In this document: one piece after another, positions 22,898-26,820 of the stretch | Numbering within the stretch: position 1 is the first letter of the stretch | How the letters are laid out: each line of letters starts with the position of its first letter | NCBI GenBank assembly: GCA_900555195.1 | Contig: USKC01000007.1 | Span: 1 to 26,820 of the forward strand | DNA length: 26,820 nt | Direction of reading: 5' to 3' | Origin: an uncultured Lachnospiraceae bacterium | Lineage (GTDB): Bacteria > Bacillota > Clostridia > Lachnospirales > Lachnospiraceae | Made by a program: the position numbers and the translations under genes | Notes under the pieces: model-generated | Told to the model about the DNA's origin: nothing | What the model saw: only the letters and a program-made list of their open reading frames with translations | The model's database searches: none

Positions 22898-25432
22898 ATG
22901 GATGAGAATACATTGCAGAGGCAACGCCAAGAGGCAGAAGTAATACAGGTGCAACAGATACAGCAGGAGCAACAGGTACAGCAAGCGCAACAGGTACAAC
23001 AGGCACAACAGGTGCAGATGGGCGGGCAGATTATGACGCACAGGAATATTGGGAATATACCGTCTGCAACGGGGGACGAAGAACCTGCGCCAGGAGAATT
23101 CCGGGAGCTGTCTAAAGAAGAACTGGCATCTCTGTCGAAGAAAGAGCGGAAACTATATAAGCAGCGCCAGGAGGAGGAAGAACGCAGACGCCTGGAACAG
23201 GAAGAGGCAAGAATAAAGGAAGAAGAGCGCCGTCAGAGGGAGGAAGAGGAGAGAAAAGAGGAACGCGTCCGTCAGGAACGCCGCCGGCTGATTCTAGAGG
23301 ACGATGCGGTTAGGGAACTGCTGGTAGCCTGTATTCAGGAAAAGGACCCGCAGCAAGCATTAAAGCGGGCGGAGGAATTCATACATGCCGCTTCAGTGAA
23401 ACTGGTGGATACGGATAAGAAAATCGCTGAGGGGCACAGGAGTACGACGAAGTATACAACGATGATCATACCTTTCCGTATGGTTGTGCTGACTCAGATA
23501 GAAGACGCGGATGCCGCAGAGGAACTGTATGAAAAAACCAAAGAACATGAGGCGGCCTTCGAGGAACTTCAGAAAGAGAGGGTGGTCATGAGCGTAGCCA
23601 TACAGGAAATCTTGGAAATCCTCAAGGAAGAGAGCATGAATTTGCCTCTCCTGGAAAAGGCCACGCAACGTCTGTCTGAACAGTTCGATGAGAAAAACAG
23701 CAAACAGAGGAGACAATGGAACGATTTTGAGGCAGCAGTTGCAAAAAATGTCAATATGACCTTTGCAGGGGAAGGGGGGAACGTGTTCCGTTCAGGAGGT
23801 CCGTTCCGTTATCTGTTAAAAAAGGAAACACAGCAGAAATTTAGGCAGAAGATGGAGGAAAAGATGCGTGCGGATGCCGCGCTTTCTGAAGAAGACGCTC
23901 TGAAAGAGGTATGCAGGGAGCATAAGGAGGAACTGAAAGAAGAGGCGGTAAGGCGCACAGAGGGAGAAAGCGTGGTATCCGGCGTATCCAGGGAGGACTG
24001 GAAGAGGCATGGTGGAGCCAGCTATCATTATACCCTACCTGCTGCACAGGCGTATGATACAGTGGGACGAAGCAACGGCTTCCTGTATGCAAAACCATGC
24101 GGGGACGGGTTGTGTGAACTGCGTCCTACATTGCCGGAGACGGTGGAGATCGATGGGAAGAAAATTCCATTCCGCCGTACCTATAATTTGTTTATCAAAG
24201 CTTTCATGCACAGTGTGCTGGATGAAAACGGAGATCTGAGAAAAAATATCCCTGTCGAAAAAGATGGGAGGGCATTTATGGCAGACGCGGAAGACTTTGC
24301 GAATGAAATAGATTATCATTTTACAGAATATGGCTTGAGTACGGAAATAGAAGAGCGTATAGAAGTTATTAAACCTTGGTTGCTTGAGGCAATGAATGGG
24401 AATGAAGAACAAACGCAAAAAGTGATCGATGATTATCTTACGATTTGGGGAAAGAATATCCCGTTCTTGCCGAGAGAGATAATGGATAATTTTGTAGGAA
24501 CCGTACAGAGAATGAAGCAAACAGGAGAAAACGTTTCCGCAGTTATGCGCTTTGCGAAGGTAAAGGAGAACATGGTAAAGCAAGGTGTGCCTCAAGAGGA
24601 AATAGACAGTACAATGTCCCAACTGGTCAGCCCATCTCTTGTAGAACGCCAGCATCGGGTACGGGAGGCTATGTTGAAACAGAATGCGGGAGCTCCCCTT
24701 ACTGCAGAACAGATAGAGCAGTTAGAAGCTATTGGTTCAATGTATGCGGATATGGATCAGGCCGTTGTGGAAATGATGGGGATAAGAAATATGGATCCGG
24801 ATTCTCGGGAAGTTCCTCTTCCGAATGCCTGCTCGGCCAATGGGGTGTTTGTCAGAGACATCCGAAGAGAGTTTCTAAGGCAGCCGGAAGAGGATACAGA
24901 ACTCATTACCTACCGTACAGATAAACATGCTCTGGAGAAACCGGAAGAGCATGTCAGATATATCCTGGATCATTTTGAAGAATTAAAGGAATTGATAGAG
25001 CGGGGAGAAAAGCCGGAAGAATTTAAATCAGAACTGACAGAACTGTTAGAAAGGATGAAAGAGAATAAGGCGGCTTTCACGGAAGATTACTGGAGACGGG
25101 TCGTAAGAATTACGGTGAATACGGAAAATCAGTCGCCTTCCAAATATGAGTATCATGTGGCTGCCAATATCGGACAGACCAAGCAGGGAGAGCAGATTAC
25201 GACAGAAGGATTTGCAGCAGAGTCAAAACAGTATATGGTTACGGCATTCAGCCGTCACAATGCGGTAGGAATTTATCGTAATAGTAGTAGGAGAAACAAC
25301 CAGGACTACACGAATCCGGGTATGGAAGCGTATTATAATCACGACAATCCGCTGCCGTCAGATGAAGAAGCTATTCTGGCAAAGACCAAAATAGAGTTGA
25401 GTACGAATACGCTTCCAGGCGGTGCAGTATAA
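22898..25432 (+). CDS. Unrecognised 844-aa protein, candidate CIS cargo or accessory factor
   Basis: I do not recognise a family. The ATG at 22898 is chosen because AAAAGGAGGG lies about 10 nt upstream; a GTG at 22877 sits before that site. Residues ~18-40 are an xQQ triplet repeat, residues ~70-135 form a very charged Lys/Arg/Glu helix, and ~140-300 look helical. The remainder mixes helices with strands (for example YHYTLPAAQAYDTVGRSNGF and EYHVAANIGQTKQGEQITTE). No signal peptide, membrane helix or known catalytic motif is visible. It follows the CIS genes after 125 nt, the usual place for injected effectors in CIS loci. GC is locally low (66 of 180 bases in 24301-24480), against 37 of 60 in a sheath sample (2641-2700), which hints at separate ancestry. 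Alternatives are a tail-associated or regulatory protein. Confidence 0.8.
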   Translation: MDENTLQRQRQEAEVIQVQQIQQEQQVQQAQQVQQAQQVQMGGQIMTHRNIGNIPSATGDEEPAPGEFRELSKEELASLSKKERKLYKQRQEEEERRRLEQEEARIKEEERRQREEEERKEERVRQERRRLILEDDAVRELLVACIQEKDPQQALKRAEEFIHAASVKLVDTDKKIAEGHRSTTKYTTMIIPFRMVVLTQIEDADAAEELYEKTKEHEAAFEELQKERVVMSVAIQEILEILKEESMNLPLLEKATQRLSEQFDEKNSKQRRQWNDFEAAVAKNVNMTFAGEGGNVFRSGGPFRYLLKKETQQKFRQKMEEKMRADAALSEEDALKEVCREHKEELKEEAVRRTEGESVVSGVSREDWKRHGGASYHYTLPAAQAYDTVGRSNGFLYAKPCGDGLCELRPTLPETVEIDGKKIPFRRTYNLFIKAFMHSVLDENGDLRKNIPVEKDGRAFMADAEDFANEIDYHFTEYGLSTEIEERIEVIKPWLLEAMNGNEEQTQKVIDDYLTIWGKNIPFLPREIMDNFVGTVQRMKQTGENVSAVMRFAKVKENMVKQGVPQEEIDSTMSQLVSPSLVERQHRVREAMLKQNAGAPLTAEQIEQLEAIGSMYADMDQAVVEMMGIRNMDPDSREVPLPNACSANGVFVRDIRREFLRQPEEDTELITYRTDKHALEKPEEHVRYILDHFEELKELIERGEKPEEFKSELTELLERMKENKAAFTEDYWRRVVRITVNTENQSPSKYEYHVAANIGQTKQGEQITTEGFAAESKQYMVTAFSRHNAVGIYRNSSRRNNQDYTNPGMEAYYNHDNPLPSDEEAILAKTKIELSTNTLPGGAV
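22949..23017 (+). repeat. 9-nt in-frame repeat encoding an xQQ tract
   Basis: About 7.7 units of the form (G/A)NN-CA(A/G)-CA(A/G) encode V/I/E/A followed by QQ. Units stay in frame, so slippage would change tract length without breaking the protein. Confidence 0.85.
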
Positions 25433-25450
25433 CGAGGAAAAACTGCCTGG

Positions 25451-25464
25451 TTTTGTACACAAAA
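25451..25464. repeat. Short inverted repeat upstream of the nitroreductase gene
   Basis: TTTTGT-AC-ACAAAA forms a 14-nt perfect inverted repeat 23 nt before the nitroreductase ATG. A 2-nt loop makes an RNA hairpin unlikely, so if it matters it is more likely a protein-binding site. A weak AAAAC/GTTTT stem just upstream (25440-25454) is not a convincing terminator. Confidence 0.35.
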
Positions 25465-25486
25465 AATGGAAAGGAGAGAAAAGACC

Positions 25487-26005
25487 ATGAATGAAACATT
25501 AAAAACCCTCATCGGCCGCAGAAGCGTCCGCTCTTATAAAAAAGATCAGGTACCTGAAGAGATCCTGGAACAGATCCTTGAGGCTGGAACGTATGCGCCA
25601 AGCGGTATGGGGCTGCAGCCAGCGGTTATGGTTGTCGTTCAGGATGCGCAGACAATTGCCAGAATGTCCGCAATGAATGCGGCGGTCATGGGCGGGAGCG
25701 GAGATCCTTTCTATGGGGCGCCTACCGTGGTGGTGGTGTTTGCCGACAGCACGAAGAGCACCTATGTGGAAGACGGCAGCTTGGTGATGGGAAATCTGAT
25801 GAACGCAGCCTTTTCACTGGGAGTGGATTCCTGCTGGGTCAACCGTGCGAAGGAAGTGTTTCTGACCGAAGAAGGAAAGGAACTGATGAAGAAATGGGGG
25901 CTTTCTGAGAATTACATCGGCATCGGCAACTGTATCCTGGGATACGCGGACGGGCCGCGCCCGGAGGCGAAGCCCAGGAAGGACGGGTATGTGATACGCG
26001 TATGA
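25487..26005 (+). CDS. Nitroreductase-family FMN oxidoreductase
   Basis: This 172-aa protein is a short nitroreductase-family flavoenzyme. The N-terminal IGRRSVRSYKKDQVPEEILE carries the RRSxRxY phosphate-binding motif for FMN, followed by ILEAGTYAPSGMGLQP. Later segments are APTVVVVFADS, GSLVMGNLMNAAFSLGVDSC and GIGNCILGYADG, all typical of the family. Such enzymes use NAD(P)H to reduce nitroaromatics, quinones or related compounds in the cytoplasm; the natural substrate is not predictable. ATG 25487 is chosen because AAAGGAGAG lies about 10 nt upstream, while an in-frame ATG at 25466 lies before that site. Length is at the short end of the family, with no sign of truncation. It is probably metabolic and unrelated to the CIS. 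Confidence 0.92.
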   Translation: MNETLKTLIGRRSVRSYKKDQVPEEILEQILEAGTYAPSGMGLQPAVMVVVQDAQTIARMSAMNAAVMGGSGDPFYGAPTVVVVFADSTKSTYVEDGSLVMGNLMNAAFSLGVDSCWVNRAKEVFLTEEGKELMKKWGLSENYIGIGNCILGYADGPRPEAKPRKDGYVIRV

Positions 26006-26309
26006 TGGGCGGAGAGCGACGGAGGAGCCCTAGCTGGCAGTAGGCAGACCATTGCATCCCGCGTCCATTTCTTGCGCAGCTTCTCCGATTCATATTGGAG
26101 TCCTTTGCTGAAAAGATTGAAGCACGGCGGCATCCATGTGGAAATTCCTTTTATGGGTGCCGGTGTGGCTACCAGGAAATGAACAGTTTTGAGAATGATT
26201 TGCCAAAGGTTGTCTGCAGAATTTTTTTATATGAAAATAATCGATCATGGCCGAAACAGTTTTCTCTCATGCAGCTGAGACAGTTTTTCCTTCACTCACC
26301 TAAAAAGCC
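26006..26309. other. Intergenic stretch without a recognisable gene
   Basis: About 300 nt between the nitroreductase gene and the thiolase promoter. Short open frames exist on both strands, but none has a ribosome binding site or recognisable protein features. A weak TCTCA/TGAGA stem followed by CAGTTTTT (about 26264-26287) might act as a poor terminator. The section from ~26190 becomes AT-rich, as expected near a promoter. Confidence 0.55.
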
Positions 26310-26338
26310 TTGCTATTAAAAATCCCCTATGCTATAAT
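26310..26338 (+). promoter_or_regulatory. Sigma-A promoter of the thiolase gene
   Basis: TTGCTA (26310-26315) and TATAAT (26333-26338) are separated by exactly 17 nt, a near-consensus sigma-A promoter. Transcription would start near 26345, giving a leader of about 95 nt before the thiolase ATG. Confidence 0.85.
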
Positions 26339-26352
26339 TAAAGCCACGGGCA

Positions 26353-26370
26353 ATGACAAAAAATTAACAA
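26353..26370. promoter_or_regulatory. Possible Rex redox-repressor site
   Basis: The right half TTAACAA (26364-26370) matches the Rex operator half-site exactly, and the left half ATGACAA matches TTGTTAA at 4 of 7 positions with the expected 4-nt spacer. It lies just downstream of the predicted transcription start, a position suited to repression. Rex is known to control fermentation genes including thiolase in clostridia. The left half is weak. Confidence 0.45.
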
Positions 26371-26391
26371 TTTATAAAAGCCCGGCAAATC

Positions 26392-26409
26392 AGTACTTGG
26401 TGAAGTACT
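26392..26409 (+). repeat. Inverted repeat in the thiolase leader
   Basis: AGTACTT-GGTG-AAGTACT is a 7-bp perfect stem with a 4-nt loop, followed by TTTAAC. It is AT-rich and weak as a terminator; it may be an operator or minor leader hairpin about 30 nt before the start codon. Confidence 0.5.
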
Positions 26410-26438
26410 TTTAACACAACTAATATGGAGGAAGAGAC

Positions 26439-26820
26439 ATGGCAAAGAAAATCGTTTTGGCAGGCGCATGCCGTACGGCCATCGGCACGATGGGCGGCAG
26501 CTTAAGCACGACTCCGGCTGCTGAGCTGGGCGCGATCGTCATCAAAGAAGCTTTAAAGAGAGCGGGGGTTGCTCCCGAAGCAGTGGATCAGGTATACATG
26601 GGCTGTGTTATCCAGGCTGGTCTGGGACAGAACGTTGCGCGCCAGGCGTCCATTAAGGCGGGACTGCCGATCGAGGTTCCCGCTGTGACCATGAACGTGG
26701 TATGCGGTTCCGGACTGAACTGTGTGAACCAGGCTGCGCAGATGATTCTGGCAGGAGATGCGGACATCGTGGTTGCAGGCGGTATGGAGAACATGTCCAT
26801 GGCTCCTTATGCGATCCCTC
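26439..26820 (+). CDS. thl: Acetyl-CoA acetyltransferase (thiolase), 5' part
   Basis: The gene starts at ATG 26439 with TGGAGGAAGAG upstream and runs off the right edge; 127 codons are visible. The sequence [20 protein letters not shown], the [19 protein letters not shown] segment and [14 protein letters not shown] with the acyl-accepting Cys89 identify a biosynthetic thiolase. It condenses two acetyl-CoA to acetoacetyl-CoA, the first step of butyrate formation in many gut clostridia. It has its own promoter with a possible Rex site, so it is a separate metabolic unit from the CIS cluster. Further butyrate genes may follow outside the window, which cannot be checked here. Confidence 0.96.
   Translation, partial: MAKKIVLAGACRTAIGTMGGSLSTTPAAELGAIVIKEALKRAGVAPEAVDQVYMGCVIQAGLGQNVARQASIKAGLPIEVPAVTMNVVCGSGLNCVNQAAQMILAGDADIVVAGGMENMSMAPYAIP

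Noticed and set aside
26003..26182. Open frame continuing 58 codons past the nitroreductase stop
   Set aside because: The stop gives a normal family C-terminus, and a run of this length is not unusual by chance; no recoding signal was seen.
26095..26319. Plus-strand open frame of ~74 codons before the thiolase promoter
   Set aside because: No ribosome binding site, no recognisable family, and its end overlaps the predicted -35 element.
1..26820. CRISPR arrays, tRNA or rRNA genes, insertion sequences
   Set aside because: I saw no regularly spaced repeats, no tRNA-like cloverleaf or rRNA sequence, and no transposase or terminal inverted repeats in the window.

Overview
The window reads as chromosomal DNA of an anaerobic Firmicute, most likely a gut clostridium of the Lachnospiraceae type. 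Nearly every gene has a strong AGGAGG-type ribosome binding site, all genes lie on the + strand, and GC content is near 50%. The right edge carries a clostridial-type acetyl-CoA acetyltransferase behind a consensus sigma-A promoter. The organism assignment is inference.

Positions 1-22772 hold most of a contractile injection system (CIS), a phage-tail-like machine of sheath, tube, spike and baseplate. In order: the 3' end of a DUF4255 (Pvc16-type) tail-terminator gene; an unrecognised 244-aa protein; a DUF4280 PAAR-like spike tip; one sheath gene; the main tube gene; a 357-nt GC-rich, hairpin-rich gap; a tail-assembly chaperone-like protein with one CxxC; a small DUF6760 protein that probably starts at CTG; a second tube-like protein with a repeat-bearing C-terminal extension; a 688-aa charged coiled-coil protein in the tape-measure position; two paralogous LysM-less tube/hub adaptors; a split gpD-like hub and gpV-like spike; gp25; two baseplate J-like proteins; and a gpI-like tail protein. 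Next come three genes that are not structural parts: a STAS-domain anti-sigma-antagonist-like protein, an orphan FtsE-like ABC ATPase and a CIS-type AAA+ ATPase. A GNAT-like protein is translationally linked to the ATPase.

No capsid, terminase, integrase, holin, endolysin or tail-fibre gene is visible, so this is neither a prophage nor an obvious lysis-released tailocin. Missing genes could lie left of the window. The gene order is closer to a phage tail module (P2/PBSX-like) than to the Photorhabdus PVC order, while DUF4255, DUF4280, DUF6760 and the AAA+ ATPase mark it as a CIS.

Positions 22898-25432 encode an unrecognised 844-aa protein with an xQQ repeat N-terminus, a highly charged helical stretch and a locally AT-richer body. 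Its position just after the CIS genes makes it the best candidate for CIS cargo or an accessory factor. After it lie a nitroreductase-family gene (25487-26005), a gene-poor stretch (26006-26438) with a TTGCTA-17-TATAAT promoter and a possible Rex box, and the 5' part of a thiolase gene that runs off the right edge.
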